Shown piece after piece: positions 35,301-48,566 of a DNA stretch of 64,000 bases; within the stretch, counting starts at the first letter, position 1; every line of letters begins with the position of its first letter. The translations under genes were made by a program, and so were the position numbers. Source of the DNA: Parasponia andersonii. Lineage: Eukaryota > Streptophyta > Magnoliopsida > Rosales > Cannabaceae. Location of the stretch: contig JXTB01000001.1 in assembly GCA_002914805.1 (NCBI GenBank), positions 1,986,254 to 2,050,253 of the forward strand. Direction: 5' to 3'. The notes under the pieces are model-generated. The model was given only the letters and a program-made list of their open reading frames with translations. It searched no databases and was not told the origin of the DNA.

Positions 35301-36551
35301 TTGGTCACTTCAAATACGTCAAATGGTTTTCTCAGCGTCCAATTAAAGTATATATATATATGTGGTCGATGTAAATGCCAATGGGAAATTGGAATTGGTT
35401 GTTTCCAATGAAGACACGCAAAATATAGATTTTTTCTTATAGTAAACATCACTTTCTAAACTCGAATCCTAAGCCGGTAAAAATAATTTATTGGGGATTT
35501 ATTTGTCATAACTTTTATTTATATATAAAAAAATGATATGTTTTAACTGTGCTATGATACATGCTAATGCTATATTTGATTCGTTAGTGACCAGAAAGTC
35601 TAGAAGTGGGAGTTGGACCATCTATCTCAATAATCTATTGACTCGAGAAATAAATAGGGAAAAGAAAAGCTGTTTCCTGGGAGGTCTATGGTACCCATTG
35701 GTGCTTCATAGCTTATCTTTGGACAATCTAATCCATATTAATTCCACAAGACCTAATTCTTAACACCAAATTTCCAAATCGGACCTGCGGACTGTTATGT
35801 CATTCCAAATGCATGAGCTCAAAGCTTGGATATACGTATTATATTTTACAAAAGCATGTGCAACCATGTTTGTGGTTCTTAGCTAGCTTCTAAGGTAGAG
35901 TCTCCCATTTGACTTAGATAGCCTCTTTTTTTGAGTGCAAACATCAATATTATCCACTTAAGAGTTAGTCCCAGCTCCCAAAAGTGGAAACCCAATTCAC
36001 TATCTTATCCTCGCCCTGAAAAAAAAAAAAATAAATAAAAAAAACGGTACATTTTATTTTTCATCCCAAATAGTGCACCCACTAGTAAAATGTTGTACAT
36101 TAATGAATTCAAAAAAAAGTCGCACGAATTTGGAGTCCAGCCACCAACAAACATAATTTGCATCACACACATGGGTATTGGGCATTGGGGCTGATCCTTT
36201 GGTCCATGACACATGGTCATCTTGGCTGTATGGCACTTGGATTACACTAAGCACTCATTTATTTGACACATCATTTTGACACGATCATATGAACGAGCTT
36301 GAATATTTGTCATGCTATAAGGAACTTTTGTATATTTGGGAATATGGCCCATGAATATATTGATTTTAGGGCAATTAATCGAGGATGGATAGTGTTTGGG
36401 CCGGTTTCAGAGTTGGACCGTGTGAGTGGCACGTGTACAGATTGTATTCGTTGTAAGAGAAATAATTGAAGTTTCAATGCTGACGCTTCTCGTCCGAGAT
36501 GATGTTTTCAATTTTCATCACTAATAAAGACCATAAAAAGTGAAAATAAAG
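32324..36551. other. Intergenic: DUF789 3' flank, no further gene
   Basis: The first few hundred bases should contain the DUF789 3' untranslated region. The rest is AT-rich with many homopolymer runs. One MITE-like repeat is listed separately. A B-box-like AGGTTCAAATCTCTGACC near 33955, followed by ATATGTGTATTAAGAGTGA, hints at another worn SINE, but no ends are visible. Short open frames here show no family resemblance. Confidence 0.45.
33163..33535. mobile_element. MITE-like inverted repeat, uncertain
   Basis: The left end GGCTATCTTTGCAGAGAGG plus purine-rich sequence matches, with several mismatches and gaps, the reverse complement of the right end (CTGTCTATGTTTGGTAGGAG). The body is about 370 bases, AT-rich and without coding sequence. 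Ends of the type CTATGTTTGGTAGG are common in plant MITEs. No secure target duplication was seen. Confidence 0.35.
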
Positions 36552-37372
36552 TGTTGATGGAGGTTTTATCAACAATAAATTTATGAATAATTAAGAGATG
36601 TGGCTTGTGTAAACTGAGGTAAATAATCAAAGCAAATAAAGAGACACGGATTTATAGTGGTTCGGCTCCAAAAAAGGTGAGCCTACGTCCACTGTTTTCT
36701 CACTATATTGATGAATATCCAAGGGTACAATACTCGAATGCTAATGGAGAACGCTCAAGACTTAGACCACCCTAAGCGTGTGTTTGCTCTAACTTCTACT
36801 CTCTCTGACTTGTTTCTGCCCAGAATGTGTGATGATCCCTTCAGAACACAAAGCCCCCCCTTTATATAGACTGTAGAGACCCTATCCCACTAGGTTCCTT
36901 ATTCAACTAGGATCCTAATTTGAACAAACGGGTAACTATACAATTGGGTAATTATCCAATTAAGTAATTGGATAATTATTCAAAACGGATAACTGGATAA
37001 TTACAAACAATACAATTAGATAACTACTCGAAAAGGATAACTTAGTTACTCGCAAATAGGAGTCTTCAGTTTCCCTTCCCTTGTAGGTTTCCTTTACTAC
37101 ATTTACCTAGTTCCCTCTTCTTGTAGGTTTCCTTTATAGTGTTTTTGTGTTTCCCCTTTCCTATAGGTTCCCTGTTTATTAAGGAAAACTATACGGAGAA
37201 GGTCGCACAAAAATCTGCAGAAGAGGTCGCATGCAAGCATTACGGAGAAGGTCGCATGTAAACATCACAGAGGAGGTCGCATATATTCTATATGTGGAAG
37301 GTCGCACATATCCTTCACAGAGGAGGTCGCATATACATCATATGCAACCTTAGGATTTTAGACCGTACAACA
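36552..37372 (-). repeat. Solo LTR, Tat family related to 16113-27189
   Basis: Runs TGTTGATGG...GTACAACA on the plus strand, the reverse complement of an LTR like those at 16113 and 26553: the same end (TTGTTGATAAAACCTCCATC when reversed) and start (GGTCTAAAATCCTAAGGT when reversed). At 821 bases it is longer than 637, mainly because its U3 has more GCGACC modules (about 37184-37345). No internal region is attached and the flanks (TAAAG, GTGAG) do not match. Confidence 0.88.
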
Positions 37373-37373
37373 G

Positions 37374-39588
37374 TGAGCATTTGAATTATTTTGGTTGTTT
37401 ACTCAAAATTTAATTTCAATACTTTTACAAATATTTTGAATATCATATGAATTGTTGGTTATAATTAGTGTAATTGTTGGAGGATTTAATTCACAAAAAA
37501 GAGACGATGGAATTTTGTGGAGTTGGATTTCTGATGGTTAGAAATTTTGAATAGAAAATTGGTATTATTGTAATTATTTTCATAAAAGTGATATTTTAGT
37601 AATTATTTTTGTAAACAATTTATCTTGGTCGTGAAATTTTTATGAAGTAAAGGAGGAAATTAAAACATCAACGAATACGGTAGTTTTGCGTTGAAATGAA
37701 ATCTCGAAATGAGATAATTTTTTATTAGAAATGTGGTATTTTTTTAAATATTTCTAAAAATGATATTTTTATAATTATTTTCACGAAGTAATTATTAAGC
37801 CGTAAAAATTACACGACTAAAAGAGGAATCTGAAACAAGAACAAATATGATTACTTCGTATTAAAGCGATATCCTGAAACATGTAAAATTTCGAATGAAA
37901 AAGTGGACATTTTTCAAATAAATTCCAAAAGAGAAACTATTTTGTAATTCTCGGAATTAGAGCCCATTTAAGGTTCAGGATCTCAGAACTAAGTTCTGAC
38001 TTTGAATTTGGACTCAATGAGGTTAAGAGAAGAATTTTGATATAAAATATCACTATGTTTTAAAGTGGCAAGAAAATCGAAGTACATAGTTTATGAATAG
38101 TGTCGATTTATGTACCATGGCATGGGTCCTATATCGGGACCCAAATTTGACAAATTATATGTTTAATGTAACTATTGTGGGTGTTAAAAATTTAATAGTG
38201 ATATCCATTTCTTATTTTAAGGCTTCATTGGAAAAGTTACTTTTCAAAGTGAGCTTATCGCAATCCCGAAACGACTATCCAAGCACCCAAATGACCAACG
38301 AGAGATTTTTCGAGCATCCTTAGATTGATATATCTATCATCTCGAGGTAGAGATTTAATTACTTATTTTTTAAAATACTTATTTTGAATTACAATTACGT
38401 TATAACTAATGTTTAAAAGATTGTAGTTTACTCGATGGTTTAATAAATTATAGAAACATATTTGATTGTATGAGGATTAGACTATGTGGATTATTTATAT
38501 TTCTAAATTGAGATTATAAGATAATACAATGGTATGATACCCATATTATAGTAAATACCAGAATAATATCAAGTAGGATTTTAAAACATGATTCGGTGAT
38601 GCATGGTTATTACGAACCATTAAATGTTGTGTATACTATAGGATCACATATGACAAACATCTTAGCTATCCTGATTTTAATAGGCTGCCAAAATCTCTGC
38701 CCTTACTTAGAGCTCATAAACTCTCGTAGAGTCTTTTGATTACCCCCACTCAGATGGCATAGACATTCAGTTGCCTCTCTAATTCGGTAGGTATAAATAC
38801 ATAGGTATCCCTCTAAATTTCTGGGATAGATATTAGGCAGAGAGTACTTTGTATGTGTAATACGAGTTACTCTTGTTTTGGTTTTGAATATGTGATTATT
38901 CTGGATATCAATTATTTTTTAAATTTAGTTTATAAATAGATTTTGGAAATGTTATTGACAATACAGGTTTGATAAAATTCTATCCATTTAAAAAGATAAT
39001 TGAATTTCCATTGAGCATGTGAATGCTCATTCCCCTTACTTCTTCCACTTTTAGACGTTAGTTTATTTGAGGTAGTCATCTCGGTTGTCAGATAATCTAC
39101 GTAGTTTATACTTGCATTCCTACTCTTGTTTCCTTGATGGGTGTCTATACTATATTTCCTTCTTCAATTATCTAGTCAAGATTAGTTAATTTACTAAGCA
39201 GATGCATGAAGATGGTTTTGTTATTAATTTAAGATGGTTTTTTTTTATTAATTTAAGTACTTAAAATTACAAGTGATTTTATATAATTTAAGATGGTTTT
39301 GTCATTTTAGACATTGAACTAAAAATTTTAGTTAAACTCTACTTACCAAATTTTATGAAGATTTCAAACCAATCAATTAGATAGAAACTCTTCTAAAATT
39401 TAATAGATATTTTCCTTAAGTAATAAAAACTATTAAGAGTTTTAATTAATGAGAAATTTATAATAATTTGAGAACAAAAACGAAATTATTTAATATTCTA
39501 TTCCTTCCAAATTTTGTAAAACTAGCATTTAATTATTTTTTCATCTAAAATTACTAAAAGTCACGGCTTTGGATTTCAAGTCGTAACA
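37374..39588 (+). repeat. LARD LTR copy A
   Basis: Starts TGAGCATTTGAATTATTTTG and ends TCAAGTCGTAACA just before the primer site. The internal block TTGATTACCCCCACTCAGAT (about 38734) and the TGAATGCTCATTCCCCTTA block (about 39021) recur in copies B and C. Confidence 0.8.
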
Positions 39589-41586
39589 AAAATAGTATCA
39601 GAGCTATAGGCTTTAGATCTATTTAGGATCTTGCCTATGATATTTTGGTAGTTAAAAAAAATTGGAAAGTATTTGACAAATACCTCAGACATCACTTAGG
39701 ATTTGGCTAAATTTATTTTCTATGCTTAGATTGGTTCTGAATCCTTTGTTCATATATGAAACTCTAGAACCTTTGAGATGGTTATATCCCAGAAACTGTA
39801 GTCTTAGAAGTGTTAGGGCTAGTGGATTCTAATCCTATCATAAATCTCCGATTCAAATGGATATTTAAACTTGTACTCTTATGTCTATTTAGGTATTAAG
39901 CTATGTATGAACCATATAGGTTCTGTGATAGCTATCTCGTACTACGTATTTTAAACACCCTGGTTTGATATGAAGTTTTGTAAATTTGGGGATATGATTT
40001 AACTTCCCAGATTGCGTATACTTTTAATTACTCAGTTCGAGTAATTAGTAGTTAATGTTTATATCAAGGTATTCAAAATTAATGATATTCTTACATGACA
40101 TATGGCTCATTGATTAATAAATTAGTATGATATATGAGTTTGCTTAAATATAATAATTAACGAATTCCACCAGGTTTGGTTTAACATTAGTTTTGCATTG
40201 AATAAAATGTTTAAATTTACTTTGACATTCTTGGGTTGTTTGGACTTGTCTGAATTATTGAAATATGATTATGTATCCTTGTAAGTCATTTATTGTAGTA
40301 ATTTGTTTTGCCTACTTGATAGCTGCATGTCTAAGTTTACTTGTCTTTTCAAGCAAAACTTTTAAACTAGAAATTTTTGAAATGAAAAAGGTTGTTATAT
40401 TTGAAGAATTGCGTATTTTTATTTTCAAAAGGATCATAAATATTTTAAATTTAAATATTGGTTAGATAAAAGTAATTCACTTTCTCAATCTAGTCTCGAA
40501 ACTTATGAGTTATTTGAAATTGGATTTTATAAGACTGTACTATCGTAAAATTTGAACCTTAGTATAAATAAAATTTAGTTATTGTCCTAAATTACTCATA
40601 ATCTACATTTGATAGTACTAGTTGCAGAATTGTTTAGACCAAGAAATTTTTTCTAAACTTAAAGTTCTAAGTATCCTTTTAGATTTTAACGTAGTAGATA
40701 TTCTTGGTACTTAACTTAAAAGCTAATATATGTACTTTCCCATATATATACACAAGTTGATTTGGAACTAGATATAAGGTATTTTGGAAAAATTTATGTT
40801 GCATCTTTGAGAAACAGGTTTGATTTCAAAGAAAATTTTAGTACGAATTAAAACGTTGCAAGCGCAAACTTTTGGAAGAATAATGTATGTGTCAAAAATG
40901 CCATATTTATAATATCTTGTTACATAAATTTTGCTAAGTAAAACTTGTTTATATTATTTGGTTTAGAATCTTGTGTAAATGGAGAAACTTTAGATTCTGA
41001 ATCTTAGTTGGAAGTTCTGAAAAAAAAAAGAACCTTTGTCGTTATTATGGTTTGATGGGCCTTATTAATAAGACAAGTATATACTTCTAAGCTTTCAACT
41101 ATACATGTGGCTTATATTAGTGATGTATACATGATGTTAGTGATCCTTGGATTGTTGAATCTTTGTTGAGTAATAAATAATTGTTTACTAGTTATGTCAA
41201 GTTGGGTTGACCTTGTCTTAGTGGTCTCAATTAGATCACTGAGCACTTGTGTGGTAGATATAATTTGGTATCCAAAGTGTTAAGAACTCTTAGTGTTGGA
41301 GACATAGGATGATGTCTTATTTGGGCTTCAAATAGAAATAATTTGATTTTGAATACCTAATTCTTGAATATATTTAGGTGGTACATAATAATATATGAGA
41401 TTTTCATTAAAACTTTTAAAATTCATGTAAATTATATTTTTGAATGAAAACAAGCTATGAATTAAATTGCATGATTTGGTATTTGATAAATCTTGAGATA
41501 TATATGTGAAAGTATTGTATGTCCTTTACAAATATAAATTTGGCTTTTACAATTATTGGTGTTGAATGTATTACAAATTGATTGGC

Positions 41587-41621
<35 letters not shown>

Positions 41622-43318
41622 TAAAACTAAGACATACTTTACTATTTTTCAGAAATACTTTATAAAATGTTTATAACTTAAAAGTGTCTGTTAAAAATTA
41701 TTTTAAATAAATTTGCTTTAGTGTAGTGACTTCAAAGTTATAAAATGCAAAGATAGCCTTACTAAAGTATGCCTTACCTAAAATTTTTCATAAATAAAGA
41801 ATTGTGGAAACGTATTTGTATATGTGATATACTAGTTAAAAGATGTGCTTTTGAATTTCTTGGAAAGAAATATTTGAAAACTTTTGGGAAAGTTTTGAAT
41901 TTTAAGAAACGTTTCTATCACATTTAACTATGTTTTGAAGAAAATTGACATATTCAAAACACTTGACAGAAATTCCGATTGAGTTAATAGTATTGAGTTG
42001 AGTTTGTGACTCATTACTTCATTTTAGTATAATCCAATTATTATTATGGTGGTGTGATTGATTGTATTTGAGATTGATTTACTCATAGGTCTGTATAGAG
42101 AGTTGTTAAACTCTTCTTATTATATTTACAAAAGGAATACTTAGAGTTCAGGCTTGGTTTATCTATAACTATGGTAAGACCTCATTATAAACTAGTGTAG
42201 TATTCTTATATGCTCATGATTTTCATATTGTAATTTTAAAAATATTTTCAAATTATTTTTGATCTAAAAATGAAACGGGATATAATGGAAGACAAGCATC
42301 GCTACAGAGAAAGTCTATTATATTAAAACTTTATTTCTCGGATATTATAGTATTGTTAATTGTTTTACTTGTATATTGGATATTGAGTTACCTATATGAC
42401 TTCTCCTTGCATCAAAGAACTCGAAATTTTTTGGATTCATAGGTAATTTGTACAACATGTAACCATATATTTCTATTTTGGACAAAGAGACTTGGAGAGT
42501 CTTTAGATTTAATTATGGTATGAATTAATATCTTATGATATTACCTTGGATGAAAAAACTTGGAAAGTCTTTAAGTTTTATTCGTTATATGGATATTTGC
42601 ATTCCAATGCCCTGGAATGTAGTAGTTGGTGTTTTATATTTGATATGTTTATGAACTCCTTGATTAGAAATTTTAATTTATAGTGTTTCTAGTCTTATTC
42701 TTAACTAGAAATATTTTCTATACTTGAAAGTTTCTGACTTGTTATAAAGAATGGTAAATGGCTTATATCATTGTACTCTTATCGAGGTTTCCAACCTCTA
42801 GACTTGTCTTTCTTATTTGTATAATACAAGAGTATTACTTTTCATTCGAAATCTTGTTAGAATATTTGAACTTAGTGATTATTTAGAATTGGATTCTAGA
42901 TACAAATAAATGGGATTGCACCTGTATGATATTGATCTGGTATTCTCAGTGGGACAGTGTCATATTTATTTGATATTTGATCTATTATTCTAGTAGGGTA
43001 CCTAACAATCAGTAATTAGGTTATAGGAGTCTTATGTTGTTGACTCTCAATCTTGATTATCATTATCACTTTTGTTTTGTACACCAACGTAAGAACATGA
43101 TTCTCATTCTTAAGTGTCGATGTTTTTGTATGTATTGATAGGTCACTTTATGCTTCTATATAACTTTGTATACTTATTTAGCTCATGTGTTGAGTGGCAT
43201 CAGCGTGTTAATGGGATTTTAATACCAAGTAAGAAATATCTATTTCACACTTCATGATTTTCCTGGTGTTTGACAGGATACTAATTGATTTTGTGAGTTG
43301 CGTGTAATTTTGCTCTAG
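39589..43318 (+). repeat. LARD interior copy A, non-coding
   Basis: 3.7 kb of AT-rich sequence repeated in the second unit in the same order (for example GAACCATATAGGTTCTGTGA at about 39909 and 45892; TTGGTTTAGAATCTTGTG at about 40959 and 46989). No gag, RT or integrase wording is seen in any frame. A TA microsatellite lies at about 41590-41620. Confidence 0.78.
39593..39604 (+). other. Primer binding site of LARD unit A, tRNA-Met type
   Basis: TAGTATCAGAGC, one change from the canonical TGGTATCAGAGC, lies four bases after the LTR end. Confidence 0.75.
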
Positions 43319-45562
43319 TGAGCATTTGAATTATTTTGGTTGTTTACTCAAAATTTAATTTCAATATTTTTACAAATATTTTGAATATCATATGAATTAT
43401 TGGTGATAATTAGTGTAATTGTTGGAGGATTTAATTCACAAAAAAGAGATGATGGAATTTTGTAATGTTGAATTTCTGATGGTTAGAAATTTTGAATAGA
43501 AACTTGGTATTATTGTAATTTCTTTCATAAAAGTGATATTTTAGTAATTATTTTTGTAAACAATTTATTTTGGTCGTGAAATTTTTATGGAGTAAAAGAG
43601 GAAATTTAAACATGAACGAATACGGTATTTTTGTGCTGAGATGAAATCTCGAAATGAGATAATTTTTGAATATAAATGTGGAATTTTATAAATATTTCTG
43701 AAAAATGATATTTTTATAATTATTTCCATGAAGTAATTATTAAGCCGTAAAAATTACATGACATAAAAGAGGAATCTGACACACCAACAAATATGATTAC
43801 TTGGTATTAAATCGATATCTTGAAACGTGTAAAATTGTGAATGAAAAAAGTGGACGTTTTTCAAATATATCCCAAAGAAGAAACTAATTTGTAATTCTCG
43901 AAATTAGAGCTTATTTAAGGTTTGGGATCTCAAAACTAAGTTTTGACTTTGAATCTAGACTCAATGAGGTCAAAAGAAGAACTTTGATATAAAATATCAC
44001 TATGTTTCAAAGTGGCAAGAAAATCAAAGTACATAGTTTGTGAATAGTGTCGATTTATTAGCCACGGCTCGGGTCCCATATCAGAACCTAAATTTGACAA
44101 ATTATATACTTAACCTAACTATTATGGGCATTAGAAATTCAATAGTGATCTCCATTTCTCATTTTATGGCTTTATTGGAAAAGTCACGTTTCAAAGTGAG
44201 CTAATCATGATTCTGAAACGACTATCCAAGGATCCAAGTGACCAACGAGATTTTTCGAGTCTCCTTAGATTGATATAGCTATCATCTCGAGGTAGAGATT
44301 CAATTACTTATTTTTTTTAATACTTGTTTTGAATTACAATTGCGTTATAAATAATATTTGAAAAATTGTAGTTTACGCGAAAGTTTAATAAATTATAGAA
44401 ACATATTTGATTATACTAGGATTAGACTATGTGGATATTTATTCATATTTTTCAATTGTGATTCTAGGATAATACAATGGTATGATACCCATATTATAGT
44501 AAATTCCACAATAATGTCAAGTGGGATTTTAAAGCACGATTCCTTGATGCATGGTTATTGCGAACCATTAAATATTATACATACTACAGGATCACACATG
44601 ACATACATCTTAGCTATCCTGATTTTAATAGGCTGCCAAAATCCTTGCCCTTAGTGAGAACTCATAAACCCTCGCAGGATCTTTTGATTACCCCTACTCA
44701 AATGGCATAGATATTCAGTTGTCCTTCCTGTTCAGTAGGTATAAACACATAGGTATCCCTCTAATTTTCTAGGATAGATATTAGACAGAGAGTACTTTGT
44801 ACGTATAATACGAGTTACTCTAATTCGTGATGAGAGGATCTTAGCTCATGGGATAAGATGATTTATGATATATATAATCTTATGGATTTGGTTTTGTGAT
44901 TATTCTAGATATCAATTATAAATTTTGTTTATAAATGGATTTTGGAAATGTTATTAACAATACAGTTTTGATAAATTCCATCTGTTCAAAAAGGTAATTA
45001 AATTTCTACTGAGTATGTGAATGCTCATCCCCCTTACTTCTCCCACTTTTAGGCGTTAGTTTATTTGAAGTAGTCATCTCGGTGATCAGATAAGCTACAT
45101 AATTTATACTTGCATTCCTACTCTTATTTCCTTGATGGGTGTTTATACTATATTTCCTTCTTTAATTATTTACTCAAGACTAGTTAATTTATTAAGCACA
45201 TATATGAAGATGATTTTGTTACTAATTAAAGTACTTAAAATTACAAGTGCTTTTATGTTATTTAAGTTGGTTTTGTTATTTTGGTCATTGAACTAAAGAT
45301 TTCAATTAAATTCTACTAACCAAATTTTATGAAGATTTCAAACAAATTAAATAGATAGAAACTCTTCTAAAATTTAATAGATATTTTCCTTAAGTAATAA
45401 AATCTATTAAGAGTTTTGATTGTTGTGGAATTTATAATAATTTGAGAACAAAAATGAAATTATTTGATACTCTATTTCTTCCAAATTTCATAAAACTAAC
45501 ATTTAATTATTCTTTCACCTAAAATTATTAAAAGTCACGGCTTTAGATTTCACGTCATAATA
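43319..45562 (+). repeat. LARD LTR copy B, shared by both units
   Basis: Starts TGAGCATTTGAATTATTTTG and ends about GTCATAATA before a primer-like TAGTATCAGAGT (45567-45578). In its first 200 bases it differs from copy A at about eight sites. It serves as the 3' LTR of the first unit and the 5' LTR of the second. It retains a GATGAGAGGATCTTAGCTCA block at 44830, which copy A lacks. Confidence 0.8.
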
Positions 45563-46050
45563 GAAATAGTATCAGAGTTGTAGGCTTTAGATCTGTCTAA
45601 GATCTTGCCTGTAATATTTTGGTGGTTAAAAAGAAATTTGAAAGCGCTTGACAAATACCTCATACATCACTTAGGAATTGGCTAAATTTGTTTTCTTTGC
45701 TTAGATTCGTTCTGAATCTTTTGTTCATATTTCTATGGTGAAACTCTAGAATCTTTGAGACAATTATATCCCAGAAACTGTAGTCTCATAAGTGTTAGGG
45801 CTAGTGGATTCTAATCCTATCACAAATCTCCGATTCAAATGGATATTTAAACTTGTTTTCTTATGTCTATTTAGATAGTAAGCTATGTATGAACCATATA
45901 GGTTCTGTGATAGCTATCTCATATTACGTATTTTAAATACCCTAGTTTGATATGAAGTTTTGTGAATTTGGGGATGTGATTTAAGTTCCCAACTTGCACA
46001 TACTTTTAATTACTTACTTCGAGTAATTGGTAGTTAATGTTTATATCAAG

Positions 46051-48566
46051 GTATTTAAAATTAATGATATTCTTGCATGACACATGGCTTATTGATTAAT
46101 AAATTAGTATGATATATGAGTTTGCTTAAATATAGTAATTAACAAATTCCACCAAGTTTGGTTTAACATTAGTTTTGTATTGAATAAAATGTTTTAATTT
46201 AGTTTGAGATTCTTTAGTTGTTTGGTCTTGTGTGAATTATTGAAACATGATTATGTATCCTTATAAGTCATTTATTGTAATAATTTGTTTTGCTTACTTG
46301 ATAACTACATGCCTAAGTTTATTTGTCTTTTCAAGTGAAACTTTTTAACCAGGAAAATTCTTCACAACTAATAGATTAAGAAAATTTTAATTGATTAGCA
46401 TGGTTTGAAATGAAGAAGGTGGTTATATTTGACGAATTACATGTTTTTATTTTCAAAAGGACCATAGATATTTTAAATTTAAATATTGGTTAGATAAAAT
46501 AATTCATTTTCTCAATCTAGTCTCGAAACTTTTGAGTTATTTGAAATTGAATTTTATAAGACTATACTATCATAAAGTTTAAACCTTGGAATATAGAAAA
46601 TGTAGTTATTATCATAAATTACTCATAATCTGCATTTGATAGTGCTAGTTAGAGAATTGTTTAGACCAAGAAATTTTTTATAAACTTAAAGTTCTAAGTA
46701 TCCTTTTAGATTGTAACATAGTAGATATTCTTGGTACTTAACTTGGAAGCTAATACATGTACTTTCATGTATATATTCACAAGTTGATTTGAAACTAAAT
46801 ATAAGGTATTTATGGAAAAGTTTATGTGGCATATTTGAGAAACAAGTTTGATTTCAAAGAAAATTTTAGTACAAATTAAAACGTTACAAGTGTAAAATTT
46901 TGGAAGAATTATATATGTGTCAAGAATGCTATATTTATAATATCTTGTTACATAAATTTTGCGAAGTAAAACTTGTTTATATTATTTGGTTTAGAATCTT
47001 GTGCAAATGGAGAAACTTTAGATTTTGAATCTTAGTTTGAAGTTTCGAAAAAAAAAACCTTGTCGTTATTATGGTTTGATGGGCCTTATTAATAAGATAT
47101 GTATATACTTCTAAGCTTTCAATTATACATGTGGCTTATATTACTGATGTATACATGATGTTCATAATCCTTGGATTGTTAAATCTTTGTTGAGTAATAA
47201 ATAATTTTTCACTAGGTATTCAAAATTGATGATATTCTTGCATGACACATGCCTCATTGATTAATAAATTAGTATGATATATAAGTTTGTTTAAATATAG
47301 TAATTAACGAATTCCATCAAGTTTGGTTTAACATTCGTTTTGCATTGAATAAAATGTTTAAATTTACTTTGACATTCTTTGGTTGTTTGGACTTCTCTGA
47401 ATTATTGAAACATGATTATGTATCCTTGTTAGTCATTTATTGTAGTAATTTGTTTTGCCTACTTGATAGCTACATGCCTAAGTTTACTTGTCTTTTCAAG
47501 TGAAACTTTTTAAATTGGAAAAATTCTTCACGATTAATAAACTAAGAAACTTTTAATTGATTAGCATGGTTTGAAATGATGAAGGCTATTAGCCAACTAG
47601 GGCTAGCTTAGTTGGTCCAAGGCTTGAGGGATGTGTGTGTGAGTTTGGGAGATTCAGGGGTTCAAAACTTTGTAGAATATGTGTGTATTATTTTCCTTTA
47701 AATTTGTAGTTAGTGATGGTCATTAGTTAAGCCCCACTTTTTTTAAAAAAAAATGAAGAAGGCTATTATATTTGAAAAATTGCATGTTTTTATTTTCAAA
47801 AGGACCATAAATATTTTAAATTTAAATATTGGTTAGATAAAAGTAATTCACTTTCTCAATCTAGTCTCGAAACTTATGAGTTATTTGAAATTAGATTTTA
47901 TAAGTCTTTACTATCGTGAAGTTTGAACCTTGGTGTATATAAAATTTAGTTATTGTCCTAAATTACTCATAATCTACATTTGATAGTACTAGTTACAGAA
48001 TTGTTTAGACCAAGAAACTTTTTATAAACTTAATGTTCTAAGTATCCTTTTAGATTGTAATGTAGTAGATATTCTCAGGACTTAACTTAGAAGCTAATAT
48101 ATGTACTTTCATGTATATATTCACAAGTTCATTTGGAACTAAATATTAGGTATTTACGGAAAAGTTTATGTGGCATCTTTGAGAAACAAGTTTGATTTCA
48201 AAGAAAACTTTAGTACGAATTAAAACGTTACAAGTGTAAACTTTTGGAAGAATTATATATGTGTAAAGAATGCCATATTTATAAAATCTTGTTACATAAA
48301 TTTTGCTAAGTAAAACTTGTTTATATTATTTGGTTTAGAATCTTGTGCGAATGGAAAAACTTTAGATTTGGAATCTTCGTTGGAAGTTCTGAAAAACAAA
48401 AAAAAGAACCTTGTAGTTATTATGGTGTTATGGGCCTTATTAATAAGACATGTATATACTTCTAAGCTTTCAATTATACATGTGGCTTATATTAGTGATG
48501 TATACATGATATTAGTGATCCCTGGATTATTGAATCTTTGTTGAGTGATAAATAATTTTTCACTAG
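46051..48566 (+). repeat. Direct duplication inside LARD interior B
   Basis: 46051-47215 and 47216-48566 begin GTATT(T/C)AAAATT and end TTTTTCACTAG. Copy A has the segment once (about 40069-41191). The second copy is longer by the SINE and its target duplication. Both copies share a stretch (GGAAAAATTCTTCAC...TTGATTAGCATGG) absent from unit A, so the duplication is younger than the split of the two units. Confidence 0.82.
47592..47753 (+). mobile_element. SINE, tRNA-derived, with target duplication
   Basis: A 162-base element starting GCCAACTAGGGC, with A box TAGCTTAGTTGG (47604-47615), B box GGTTCAAAACT (47659-47669) and an A-rich tail. It is flanked by TGATGAAGGCTATTA (47577-47591) and TGAAGAAGGCTATTA (47754-47768), a 15-base duplication with one mismatch. 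It is absent from the other two copies of this repeat, which fixes both ends. Confidence 0.88.
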
